The position numbers and the translations under genes are program-made. Below the pieces are notes generated by a model that saw only the letters and a list, made by a program, of their open reading frames with translations, searched no databases and was not told the DNA's origin. DNA of 64,000 nucleotides from Falsiroseomonas stagni DSM 19981 (GTDB lineage Bacteria > Pseudomonadota > Alphaproteobacteria > Acetobacterales > Acetobacteraceae), in the NCBI RefSeq assembly GCF_900114315.1, contig NZ_FOSQ01000012.1:62001-126000 (forward strand), read 5' to 3'. This document shows positions 27,148 to 35,265 of this stretch, piece after piece. Each line of letters starts with the position of its first letter. The first letter of the stretch is position 1.

Positions 27148-27924
27148 TCACCGCGCCTTGTTCAGGAATTCGCCCATCACGCGCTGCGGCTCCCCGGCAT
27201 CGAAGGCCTGGCGATGGAGCAGGCGCGCCGCCTCCATCGTCTCGTCGAAACCGGCCTGGGTGGCGGCGCAGAAGCGCTGCTTGTTGAGCTTGAAGGCGAG
27301 CGGCGGCTTGGCGGCGAGTTCCGCGGCGATGGAAAGCGCCTTCGGCAGCACCTCCTCCGGCGCCACCAGGTGATGCAGGATGCCGAGGCGGTGGCATTCC
27401 TCCGCGCTCGCCAGCCGGCCGGTCAGCACCATCTCGATGGCGCGGGACAGGCCCAGCATCTCCCGCATGATCCAGAAGCCGGTGGCGCTGACCATGCCGG
27501 AATTGATCTCCGGCTGGCCCATGCGCGACCCCGCATGGCCGATGCGGATGTCGCCGAGCAGCGCGGTCTGGAAGGCGGAGCCGGCGGCGAGGCCGTTCAG
27601 CGCCATGATCATCGGCTTCTCGAAGCGCCGCAGCGCGCCATAGAGGCGGCGCCATTCCTCGATCCATTCCTCCGCGCGGGCGCCATCGAAGGTCCGGCCC
27701 TCATTCAGGTCCTGCCCCGCGCAGAAGGCGCGCGTGCCGCTGCCCGTCAGCACGACGGCGCGGATGGCCGGGTCCGTGTTCGCGCCGTTGATGAGGGCGA
27801 CGAGCCGCGCGCGCATCGGCGCGTTCCAGGCATTCAGCCGATCCGGCCGGTTGAGGGTGATGAGGAGGATGCCGTCGCGATTCTCCGCAAGGACCTGGCC
27901 CACGGCCTCGGCGTCGATGGTCAT
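27148..27924 (-). CDS. enoyl-CoA hydratase/isomerase family protein
   Basis: A 258-residue crotonase-fold protein. The oxyanion-hole segments are seen in RAFCAGQDLNEG and LNGLAAGSAFQTALLGDIRI. The two catalytic Glu residues of classical hydratases would fall in the GSAFQTAL and GQPEINSGM regions: the second site keeps Glu, while the first position reads Phe/Gln. It may therefore be an isomerase, hydrolase or other crotonase rather than a hydratase. The MTIDAEAV start at 27924 is chosen over an upstream in-frame one rich in Arg. It is divergent from a CoA ligase gene that could supply its substrate. Confidence 0.88.
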   Translation of the reverse strand: MTIDAEAVGQVLAENRDGILLITLNRPDRLNAWNAPMRARLVALINGANTDPAIRAVVLTGSGTRAFCAGQDLNEGRTFDGARAEEWIEEWRRLYGALRRFEKPMIMALNGLAAGSAFQTALLGDIRIGHAGSRMGQPEINSGMVSATGFWIMREMLGLSRAIEMVLTGRLASAEECHRLGILHHLVAPEEVLPKALSIAAELAAKPPLAFKLNKQRFCAATQAGFDETMEAARLLHRQAFDAGEPQRVMGEFLNKAR

Positions 27925-27972
27925 GCTGCGTCTCCCCGCGTCGCGCCGGATGCTTCCACCCGCGCGCATGCA

Positions 27973-28002
27973 GCGTCAAGCGCGGGGGGCGTCGATTGAC
28001 GC
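27973..28002. promoter_or_regulatory. divergent promoter region with mirrored TTGAC boxes
   Basis: GCGTCAA (27973-27979) and TTGACGC (27996-28002) form a 7-base inverted repeat with a 16-base centre. They lie between the enoyl-CoA hydratase (minus) and CoA ligase (plus) genes. Each arm reads TTGAC on its own strand, so the repeat could supply two -35 boxes or a regulator site. Confidence 0.35.
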
Positions 28003-28043
28003 GGCGCCGGACGCGCGGGAGCATCGCGGCGGGAGGGCCGCGC

Positions 28044-29516
28044 ATGCAGCAGGGCGTGCCGCCGCCGGGCGGGTTTCTCGAGTTTTTCCGTGCCATCGCG
28101 GCGACGGAACCGGCGCGGGTCTTCGCGATCGTCGATGGGGCGACGCTGGATTTCGGCACGCTGGATGCGCGGAGCGATGCGATGGCGCAGGCGCTGCGGG
28201 GCCTCGGCGCGGCGCGCGGCGACCGCGTGGCGGTGATGCTGCCGAATGGCGCGGGGGCGCTGGCGCTGGTCTTCGCGCTGGCCAAGGCCGGGCTGGTCTG
28301 GGTGCCGCTGAACACCGCGCTGGTCGGCGATTCCCTCCGCTACATCCTGGGCCACGCGAAGCCGTGCATCCTGGTGGCGGAGGAGGCTCTGCCGGGCGCG
28401 GTGCCGCTGGCGGCGCTGGAGGGCGGGGCGGCGGCGCGGTTCGAGGAAACGCTGCCCGACCCCGCCGATGACTTCGCCATCGGCTACACCAGCGGCACCA
28501 CCGGCCCGCCCAAGGGCGTGCGCGTGTCCCACCGCATGTTGCGCCTGGCGGGAGAGGGCGTGCTGCTGGTGGCGGATGCACGCGATGGCGACGTGATGTT
28601 CATGTGGGAACCGCTGTACCATATCGGCGGCGCGCAGATGGTGGTGGTGCCGCTGCTGAAACGCGCCGTACTGCACCTGGTGCCGCGCTTCTCCGCCAGC
28701 CGCTTCTGGGATGAGGTCATCGCCGCGGGGGCCACGCATCTCCACTACCTCGGCGGCATCCTGCAGATCCTGCTGAAGCAGCAGCCGAGTGCGAAGGAAC
28801 GCGCCCATGGCGTGCGCGTCGCCTGGGGCGGGGGCGCGCCCGCCGAGATCTGGGATGCGGTGCGGGACCGCTTCGGCGTCGAGCTCCGTGAATGCTACGG
28901 GATGACGGAGGCCAGCAGCTTCAGCACCGCCAACCGCAACGGCACCCATGGCGCCGTTGGCACGGCCATGCCGTGGTTCGAGGTGACGCTGCGCGGCCCC
29001 GATGGCGGGCCGGTGCCACAGGGCGAGCGCGGCGAGATCATCGTCAGCGCGCGCGATCCGCTGGCGCTGACGCAGGGCTACCTCGACAACCCGGAGGCGA
29101 CGGCGAAAGCGCTGCGAGGCGGTGCGCTGCACACCGGCGATTCCGGGTCCTTCGATACTGAAGAAAATCTGTTCTTCCATGGCCGCATGTCCGACAGCGC
29201 GCGGGTGCGCGGCGAGAATGTCGGCGCCTGGGAGGTGGAGAGCGTCGCGGCGCAGCATCCCGATATCGCGGATTGCGCCATGATCGGCGTGGCGGCCGAG
29301 GTCGGGGAGCAGGAGATCAAGCTGTTCGTCCAGCCCAAGCCTGGCGTGTCGCTGGACGCGGCGGCGGTTTCCGCCTGGCTGGATACGCGCCTCGCCCGCC
29401 ACCAGCGGCCGCGCTACATCGCCGTGGTGGAGGGTTTCGAGCGCACGCCGAGCCAGCGCATCATGAAGCACCGGCTGTCGCGCGGCACCGACGATGCGTG
29501 GGACCGGATGGCCTAG
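28044..29516 (+). CDS. acyl-CoA synthetase (AMP-forming), carnitine/crotonobetaine ligase-like
   Basis: A 490-residue adenylate-forming ligase. It has the P-loop YTSGTTGPPKGVRVSH, the ECYGMTEAS adenine motif, HTGDSGSFD with the ribose-binding Asp, and the C-terminal lysine in TPSQRIMKHRL. It makes an acyl-adenylate and then an acyl-CoA; substrate is open. GGGAGG stands 7 bases before the ATG at 28044. It is divergent from the enoyl-CoA hydratase/SDR pair, which may use its product. It ends inside a CTAG palindrome shared with the stop codon of the converging M19-like gene. Confidence 0.92.
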   Translation: MQQGVPPPGGFLEFFRAIAATEPARVFAIVDGATLDFGTLDARSDAMAQALRGLGAARGDRVAVMLPNGAGALALVFALAKAGLVWVPLNTALVGDSLRYILGHAKPCILVAEEALPGAVPLAALEGGAAARFEETLPDPADDFAIGYTSGTTGPPKGVRVSHRMLRLAGEGVLLVADARDGDVMFMWEPLYHIGGAQMVVVPLLKRAVLHLVPRFSASRFWDEVIAAGATHLHYLGGILQILLKQQPSAKERAHGVRVAWGGGAPAEIWDAVRDRFGVELRECYGMTEASSFSTANRNGTHGAVGTAMPWFEVTLRGPDGGPVPQGERGEIIVSARDPLALTQGYLDNPEATAKALRGGALHTGDSGSFDTEENLFFHGRMSDSARVRGENVGAWEVESVAAQHPDIADCAMIGVAAEVGEQEIKLFVQPKPGVSLDAAAVSAWLDTRLARHQRPRYIAVVEGFERTPSQRIMKHRLSRGTDDAWDRMA

Positions 29517-30535
29517 CCGCCCCAGACGCGCCCGAGCAGCCGCAGCCAATTGCCGCCGAGCAGCTTGAGGATGAGGTCGTCACCCCAGCCGCGCCGGACC
29601 ATGGCGGCGGTGATGTGCGGCATCTCATGGATGCGCTGGATACCGCGGGGCTTGTTGATCTTCGCGGTCGCGAATTCCGTCAGGTTGCGGGCCATTCCCT
29701 TGTCCCGGCTGGCGTAGTTCTGGTACGGGCCGGGCCGCGGATGGTCCAGGCTGAAATCGGCGCCGAGGCCGACGTGATCCTCGCCGACCAGCGCGATCAC
29801 ATGCGCCATCGCGTCGATATAGTCCTCCACCGTCGCGTCATTGCCGGCGCGCAGCCCCGGCGCGAAGAGGCTGATGCCGATGATGCCGCCGGCTTCCGCG
29901 CAGGCTTTCAGCAGCGCATCCATCTTGTTGCGCGGCACGTCATGCAGGGCGCGCGGCAGGACATGGCTGATGGCGCAGGGCTGCCTGGACCAGGCGATCG
30001 CGTCGAAGCTCGTCCTCTCCCCGACATGCGAGAGGTCGCAGAGCACGCCGACGCGGTTCATCTCATGCACCACCTCGCGCCCGAAGCCCGTCAGGCCGGA
30101 ATCGGTCAACTCCAGGTAGCCGGCGCCCGAATAGTTCTGCGTATTGTAGGTCAGCTGCATGATGCCGACGCCGAGATCCTTGAAGATCCCGATATCCTGC
30201 AGCCGGTCCTCGATGGGGGAGGTGTTCTGCCAGCCGATGCTGATCCCCGTCCGCCCTTCCCGCTTGGCGGCATGGATATCGGCAACCGTCCTGACGGGCC
30301 GCAGAAGGTCCGCATTCTCCGCCAGCATCCGCCGCCAGTCGCTGATGTTGTCGAGGCCGCCGCGCAGATCCTCCCACAGCACGGAAGCGGCGTTCACGGC
30401 GGTGACGCCGCCGGCCTTCATCTCCTCGAAGATGGTGCGGGACCAGTTGCAGGTGGACAGGCCATCGAAGACGACCGCGCGCGCATGCAGCGCGGCGGCG
30501 CGTTCCATGATGGCGGGGTCCTCATGCGCCAGCAT
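29513..30535 (-). CDS. peptidase M19 (membrane dipeptidase)-like protein lacking several metal ligands
   Basis: A 340-residue TIM-barrel protein of the renal-dipeptidase family. Two family His ligands are recognisable, in CDLSHVG and AISHVLPRALHD, and the C-terminal GGNWLRLLGRVW is typical. The usual N-terminal HxD (DGHND) reads DGLSTCNW, and the bridging Glu region reads ISIGWQNT, so three of five zinc ligands appear missing. It may be a one-metal or non-peptidase enzyme, or a binding protein. No signal peptide or lipobox is seen. It ends an operon after the flavoprotein and DsbA-like genes. Confidence 0.82.
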   Translation of the reverse strand: MLAHEDPAIMERAAALHARAVVFDGLSTCNWSRTIFEEMKAGGVTAVNAASVLWEDLRGGLDNISDWRRMLAENADLLRPVRTVADIHAAKREGRTGISIGWQNTSPIEDRLQDIGIFKDLGVGIMQLTYNTQNYSGAGYLELTDSGLTGFGREVVHEMNRVGVLCDLSHVGERTSFDAIAWSRQPCAISHVLPRALHDVPRNKMDALLKACAEAGGIIGISLFAPGLRAGNDATVEDYIDAMAHVIALVGEDHVGLGADFSLDHPRPGPYQNYASRDKGMARNLTEFATAKINKPRGIQRIHEMPHITAAMVRRGWGDDLILKLLGGNWLRLLGRVWGG

Positions 30536-31137
30536 CACGCGGCCTTCGCCAAAGCGCGATCGACGAAATCCAGACGATCCTGGCCCCAGAACAGCTCGTC
30601 ATTCACGACATAGGTGGGCGTGCCGAAGATGCCGCGCTGCTCGGCTTCCGCCAGGTTGCCGTGCCAGGTCTCGATGTGGCGCGGCAAGGCGGGATCACGG
30701 ACGAGCGCGGCGCCTTCCTCCCCCACCGTGGCGCGGGCCAGGTCGCGCAACGTCCCGACATCCGCGATGTCGCGATCCTCGGCCCAGAGCGCGCGCTGCA
30801 CGGCGAAGCTGAAGGCGGCCGCGTCGAGCGCGGCTTCCTGCACCGCGATCACGGCCTGGGCCGCGGTCTCGATCGTCCGGCAGGGGTAGAAGCGCGGCGT
30901 CAGGTTCAGCGGCATGCCGAGATGCCCGCGCCAGCGCGCCAGTTCCAGCCCGTGGTAGTCCTGCCGCGGCTGGGCGCGGGTGCGCAGCGGGATGCCGCCA
31001 TTGGCCTCGATCACGCGGATGGGCCGCAGCACGATCCGCGCGCCATGCTTGCGCGCGATGGACCAGAGTTGCGGCGTGCCGAGATAGGCCCAGGGGGAGG
31101 AGATGCCGTAGAAGACCAGGATCTCAGGCTGCGGCAT
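30535..31137 (-). CDS. DsbA-family / 2-hydroxychromene-2-carboxylate isomerase-like protein
   Basis: A 200-residue thioredoxin-fold protein of the GST-kappa/HCCA isomerase group. It starts with EILVFYGISSPWAYLGTPQ (Ser in place of the CxxC motif), has an all-helical insertion, and the cis-Pro segment GIFGTPTYVVNDELFWGQDRL. These enzymes isomerise glutathione-linked aromatic or alkene acids. The ATG at 31137 is preferred because GGAGAG lies 9 bases upstream; a GTG at 31146 is too near that site. It overlaps the end of the flavoprotein gene, and its stop overlaps the M19-like start. Confidence 0.88.
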   Translation of the reverse strand: MPQPEILVFYGISSPWAYLGTPQLWSIARKHGARIVLRPIRVIEANGGIPLRTRAQPRQDYHGLELARWRGHLGMPLNLTPRFYPCRTIETAAQAVIAVQEAALDAAAFSFAVQRALWAEDRDIADVGTLRDLARATVGEEGAALVRDPALPRHIETWHGNLAEAEQRGIFGTPTYVVNDELFWGQDRLDFVDRALAKAA

Positions 31138-32584
31138 CGCTGTCACTCTCCAGGGGTCCGGTCCAGGGCGTCCATTCGTCGCCCTGCAATTCGGCGGTAT
31201 CGTAGCGGTCGAACTGGTCGCGGATCAGGGCGCGATCCTCGACGAAGAGGCTGCGGGCCATCGCCTCCGCCAGGCGGCGCGCGCCTTCGCTGACCGAGGG
31301 GATGCCGCTGGTCAGCTTGCCGTGCGACAGCACCGCGGGGAAGGTGAAGCAGGCGATGCGCGACAGGCCGGGACAGGCACCGGGATGGCGTTCCTGGAAC
31401 TCGAATCCCGGGCCGAGGTCGGGGTGCTGCGCCAGCGCCTCGTCGCGTTCCTCCGGCGGGGGCGTGTAGCTGTCCGCCCAGCGGCGGATATGCGGCGCGA
31501 TGGCCTGCAATTCCGGCCGCGTCTCCGGCGCGATGGCGAAGCCGGTGGCGAGGATGAGGAAATCCAGCCGCAGCACGCCGCGTGGCGTCTCCACCCGCAG
31601 CGCGCCGCGATCCTCCCGCGCCGACAGGATCGGGCAGCCGAAGAGGAAGCGCGCATTGGGGAAGGCGGAGACGCGCAGCACGGATTGGCGCGGCGCGGGC
31701 AGTTGCGCGTCATTGGCCAGGCGGAAGAAGCGCCATTTGTCCGCCATGGGCAGGCCCATGAAGCCATGCGCCATGCCCTTGCTGCCGATGCCCGTGAACT
31801 TGTCGATGCGCGGCATCTCGGCACGGCGGATCAGCATGTCCACGGACGCCGCGCCGGCTTCCAGCGCCACCGCGGCGTTGTCCATGGCGGAAGCGCCGGC
31901 ACCGACCACGCCGACGCACTTGCCGGCGAGGGAGGCGATCTCGATCGCCTCCGCCGAGTGGGCCCAGAAGCGGCGCGGCAGGTCGCGCAGCACCGCGGGC
32001 ACGGCGGGGCCGCCGAGGCCGTCGATCCCGGTGGCCAGCACCACGCGGCGCGCATGGATCACGCCCGTATTGGTCGCGATGCGGACAGGGCCATCGGGCA
32101 GCGGCTCAATCGCCGTGACCTCGATCCCGTTGCGGACGGGCAGCGCCAGCACGCGGCGATACCAGACCATGTAGTCCATCCACATCGGGCGCGGGATGCG
32201 GAACATCGCGGCCCAGGCGGCCTCCCCCCACTGCGCCTCGAACCAGGCGCGGAAGGTGAGCGAGGGGATGCCGAGCGCGGGGCCCGCGACCTCCTTCGCC
32301 GTGCGCAGCGTGCGCATGCGCGCCGTCGTCACCCAGGGGCCCTCGGTGCCGGCCTCCGCGCGGTCCAGAACCGCCAGGCGCGTGATGCCCAGGAAGCGCA
32401 GCGCCGCGGCGGCGCAGAGGCCGGAGAGGCCGCCCCCGATCACGGCGACGTCGAGCAACTCCCCGCCCTCGAAGCGCGTCTCCGGCACCCAGGCCCTGGG
32501 CGGCAGGTTGAGCAGCGCCAATTCGCGCGCAAGGCGCGCTTCCAGCGCGGGCAGGCCTTCGGGCGTGGCGGCGGATTGCTGCAT
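31124..32584 (-). CDS. flavoprotein monooxygenase-like NAD(P)/FAD protein
   Basis: A 486-residue protein with two dinucleotide folds: an FAD fold (VAVIGGGLSGLCAAAAL, about residues 45-61) and an NADP fold (VGVVGAGASAMDNAAVAL, about 220). It also has the late ILATGF motif of class B flavin monooxygenases. The canonical FxGxxxHxxxW stretch is replaced by a FWAHSAE region just before the second fold. Oxidation of a carbonyl or amine is plausible; the substrate is unknown. The ATG at 32584 (MQQSAATPEG) is chosen over an upstream Arg/Pro-rich extension. It leads a three-gene operon. Confidence 0.87.
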   Translation of the reverse strand: MQQSAATPEGLPALEARLARELALLNLPPRAWVPETRFEGGELLDVAVIGGGLSGLCAAAALRFLGITRLAVLDRAEAGTEGPWVTTARMRTLRTAKEVAGPALGIPSLTFRAWFEAQWGEAAWAAMFRIPRPMWMDYMVWYRRVLALPVRNGIEVTAIEPLPDGPVRIATNTGVIHARRVVLATGIDGLGGPAVPAVLRDLPRRFWAHSAEAIEIASLAGKCVGVVGAGASAMDNAAVALEAGAASVDMLIRRAEMPRIDKFTGIGSKGMAHGFMGLPMADKWRFFRLANDAQLPAPRQSVLRVSAFPNARFLFGCPILSAREDRGALRVETPRGVLRLDFLILATGFAIAPETRPELQAIAPHIRRWADSYTPPPEERDEALAQHPDLGPGFEFQERHPGACPGLSRIACFTFPAVLSHGKLTSGIPSVSEGARRLAEAMARSLFVEDRALIRDQFDRYDTAELQGDEWTPWTGPLESDSDAAA

Positions 32585-32715
32585 CGCGGCGAAGCCTAGG
32601 ACCGCGGGGCGCGGGGCCACAACCCTGTGGCGGTCCGGCACCGGATGTCGGATGCTTCATCTTCGGGATTGCGCCGTCGCCGGAAGCCCCGCAGATTGTG
32701 CGTCAGGCGCATTGT

Positions 32716-32732
32716 TGTTCGCAATACGAACA
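32716..32732. promoter_or_regulatory. candidate IclR-type operator before the gcvPA operon
   Basis: TGTTCG-CAATA-CGAACA is a perfect 6-base inverted repeat 18 bases before the GTG at 32750. Thirteen of its bases, TGTTCGCA-n3-CGAAC, are identical to a site at 38773-38788 before the IclR gene that closes this operon. Confidence 0.65.
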
Positions 32733-32749
32733 GGCGTCGGGGGGGCTTG

Positions 32750-33841
32750 GTGCGGCGGCTGGGCGTCATCGTGAATCCCATCGCGGGCATGGGCGGGCGC
32801 GTCGGGCTGAAGGGCACCGACGGGCCGGCCGTGCTGGCCCGCGCGCGGGCGCTGGGGGCGGAGCCGGTCTCGGGCCTGCGCGCGGCACGGGCGCTGGCCG
32901 AGTTGCAGGGGGTGGCGGTGCTGGCGGCGCCGGGCGCGATGGGCGCGGAAGCCTGCGCGGCGGCCGGGCTGGCCTGCGAGACGCTGGACGGCGTGACGAT
33001 GGATGCCGCCGGCACGCGGGACGCGGCGCGGGCCATGGCGGCGGCCGGTGTGGCGTTGATCCTCTTCGCCGGCGGCGACGGCACGGCGCGGGACGTCACG
33101 GGCGTGGTCGGCACGGCGGTTCCGGTGCTCGGCATCCCGACGGGCGTAAAGATGCAATCCGCCGTCTTCGCGACCAGCCCCGCCGCCGCCGGGCGGCTCG
33201 CCGCGCGCGTCATGGCAGGCGAAGCGCGGTTCCGGGAGGCAGAGGTCATGGACCTCGATGAGGAGGCGCTGCGCCAGGGCCGCGTCAGCCCCCGCCTGCA
33301 TGGCGTGGCGCTGGTGCCGGAGGAACGCGTGCTGATGCAGGCGGGGAAGGCCGGCGCGGTGGTGACGGATGAGGCCGCGCTGGAAGCGCTGGCCCGGCGC
33401 ATCGCCGGCGAGATGGGGCGCGGGCGCCTCTACATCCTGGGCTGCGGCACGACCATGCGCCGCGTGAAGCGCGCCATCGGCTTCGACGGCACGCTGATGG
33501 GCGTGGATGTCGCGCTGGATGGAAGGCTGCTGGCGGCCGATGTGAGCGAGGCGCAGCTGCTGCGGCTGACGGAGACGACGCCGGCGACCGTGATCCTCGG
33601 CGTCTCCGGCGGCCAGGGCTTCCTGCTCGGCCGCGGCAACCAGCAGGTCAGTGCCGCGGTGCTGCGGCAGGTCGGGCGGGCGAACCTGGTGGTGGTGGCG
33701 GGGGCGATGAAGCTCGCCGCCCTCGATCCCGCCTGCCTGCATGTGGATACCGGCGATGCGGCGATGGATGCGGAACTCACGGGCTACATCGCGGTGCGCA
33801 CCGCGCCGGACCGCAGCGCCATGATCCGGATCGCCGCCTGA
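32750..33841 (+). CDS. ATP-NAD kinase family protein (AcoX-like)
   Basis: A 363-residue protein starting LGVIVNPIAGMGGRVGLKG with the nucleotide motif FAGGDGTARDV, the diagnostic GGDGT loop of the NAD kinase/diacylglycerol kinase fold. The PVLGIPTGVKMQSAVFA segment and the length match the AcoX/COG3199 branch, whose members sit in acetoin and other catabolic operons with no settled function. A second Gly-rich site (GVSGGQGFLLGRGNQQ) lies near the C-terminus. The GTG at 32750 fits the family start; an earlier in-frame ATG would add an Arg-rich stretch overlapping the operator. It heads the GcvPA/GcvPB operon. Confidence 0.87.
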   Translation: MRRLGVIVNPIAGMGGRVGLKGTDGPAVLARARALGAEPVSGLRAARALAELQGVAVLAAPGAMGAEACAAAGLACETLDGVTMDAAGTRDAARAMAAAGVALILFAGGDGTARDVTGVVGTAVPVLGIPTGVKMQSAVFATSPAAAGRLAARVMAGEARFREAEVMDLDEEALRQGRVSPRLHGVALVPEERVLMQAGKAGAVVTDEAALEALARRIAGEMGRGRLYILGCGTTMRRVKRAIGFDGTLMGVDVALDGRLLAADVSEAQLLRLTETTPATVILGVSGGQGFLLGRGNQQVSAAVLRQVGRANLVVVAGAMKLAALDPACLHVDTGDAAMDAELTGYIAVRTAPDRSAMIRIAA

Positions 33842-33870
33842 AGGAGATGAGGGACGTGACAGGAGAGAGC

Positions 33871-35265
33871 ATGACGGCGCATCCCTGGATGGCCAATTCG
33901 GTGCCCGCGATCAAGGAGGCGATGCTGCGGGAAACCGGCGCACCCTCCATCGAGGCGCTGTTCGAGCAGATCCCCGAGGCGCATCGCACGCAGCACGCCT
34001 TCAACCTGCCGCCGGCGCTGCGGTCGGAGGTCGAGCTGCGGCGGCACATGCTGCAGCTGCTGGCGAAGAACAGATCCTGTGAGGAGAACCTCTCCTTCCT
34101 CGGCGCCGGCATCTGGCAGCATCACGTCCCGGCCATCGTGGATGAGGTGGCGGGGCGGAGCGAGTTCCTGACCTCGGTCTGGGGCACCGCCATGTCGGAC
34201 CACGGCCGCAACCAGGCCTGGTTCGAATTCTGCTCCCAGCTCGGCGAGCTGGTGGCCTGCGATTTCGTCGGCCTGCCCGTCTATTCCTGGGGCTGCGCCG
34301 CGGGCAACGCCATCCGCCTGGCGTCGCGGCTGAACGGGCGGCGGCGCGTGCTGGTACCCGCCTGGATGGACCCGGAGCGCCTGGCGGTGATCCGCCAGTA
34401 TTGCGAGCCGGAAGGCATGGCGTCCCACATCGCGGTGGTGACGGTGGCGCAGGATGCCACGACGGGGCTGCTGGACCTGGCCGACCTCCGCGCGAAGATC
34501 AGCGAGGGTGTCACGGCGGTCTATTTCGAGAATCCCTCCTTCCTCGGCCTGATCGAGACGCAGGGCGAGGCCATCGCGCATCTGGCGCACCAGGCGGGGG
34601 CGCAGGTGATCGTCGGCGTCGATCCGATCAGCCTCGGCGTGCTGGCGCCGCCACCGGACTACGGCGCGGACATCGTCGTCGGCACGACGCAGACGCTGGG
34701 CGCGCATATGAGCGCGGGCGGCGGTGCGGGCGGCTTCATCGCATCGCGCGACGAGGAGCGCTATGCTCGCGAATACCCAACGCTGAACATCTCCATCACC
34801 ACGACGCGCAATCCCAGCGAGCACGGCTTCGCGCTGAGCCTGGCGCATCAGTCGAGCTACGGGATGCGGGAACAGGGCAAGGACTGGACCGGCAATTCCG
34901 TCTACCTCACCGCCATCGCCAATGCCGTCTACATGTCCCTGATGGGCCCGGAGGGTTTCCGGGAGTTGGGCGAGTTGGTGCTGGCACGGTCCCATGCGGC
35001 GGCGAGGCGGATCGCGGCGGTGCCGGGCGTTGCGGTGCGCTGGACGGGCGGGTTCTTCCGGGAGTTCGTCGTGGATTTCTCGGGCACCGGCCAGACGGTC
35101 GCGGCGGTGAACAAGGCGCTGCTGGCGCGCGGCATCTTCGGCGGCAAGGACCTGTCCGCCGACATCCCGGCGCTGGGGCAGAGCGCGCTCTATGCCGTGA
35201 CGGAGATCCACTCGCCGGAGGACATCGAAAGACTGGCACTGGCACTCGAGGAAATCGTGCGATGA
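33871..35265 (+). CDS. gcvPA: glycine decarboxylase P-protein subunit 1 (GcvPA-like)
   Basis: A 464-residue GcvPA-type protein. It has PAIKEAMLRETGAPSIEALFEQIP at the start, LSFLGAGIWQHHVPAIVDE, a YSWGCAAGNAIRLASR cofactor-side segment and a C-terminal GIFGGKDLSADIP. In two-subunit P-proteins this subunit shapes the active site that subunit 2, with the PLP lysine, completes. The complex decarboxylates glycine and hands aminomethyl to lipoyl-GcvH. AGGAGAG just before the ATG at 33871 favours that start; a GTG at 33856 with AAGGAG upstream is the alternative. No gcvT or gcvH is encoded in the window, so the substrate may not be glycine. Confidence 0.88.
   Translation: MTAHPWMANSVPAIKEAMLRETGAPSIEALFEQIPEAHRTQHAFNLPPALRSEVELRRHMLQLLAKNRSCEENLSFLGAGIWQHHVPAIVDEVAGRSEFLTSVWGTAMSDHGRNQAWFEFCSQLGELVACDFVGLPVYSWGCAAGNAIRLASRLNGRRRVLVPAWMDPERLAVIRQYCEPEGMASHIAVVTVAQDATTGLLDLADLRAKISEGVTAVYFENPSFLGLIETQGEAIAHLAHQAGAQVIVGVDPISLGVLAPPPDYGADIVVGTTQTLGAHMSAGGGAGGFIASRDEERYAREYPTLNISITTTRNPSEHGFALSLAHQSSYGMREQGKDWTGNSVYLTAIANAVYMSLMGPEGFRELGELVLARSHAAARRIAAVPGVAVRWTGGFFREFVVDFSGTGQTVAAVNKALLARGIFGGKDLSADIPALGQSALYAVTEIHSPEDIERLALALEEIVR

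Noticed and set aside
27921-29549. A 542-codon minus-strand frame opposite the CoA ligase
   Set aside because: The plus strand has the full set of adenylate-forming motifs; this frame has none.
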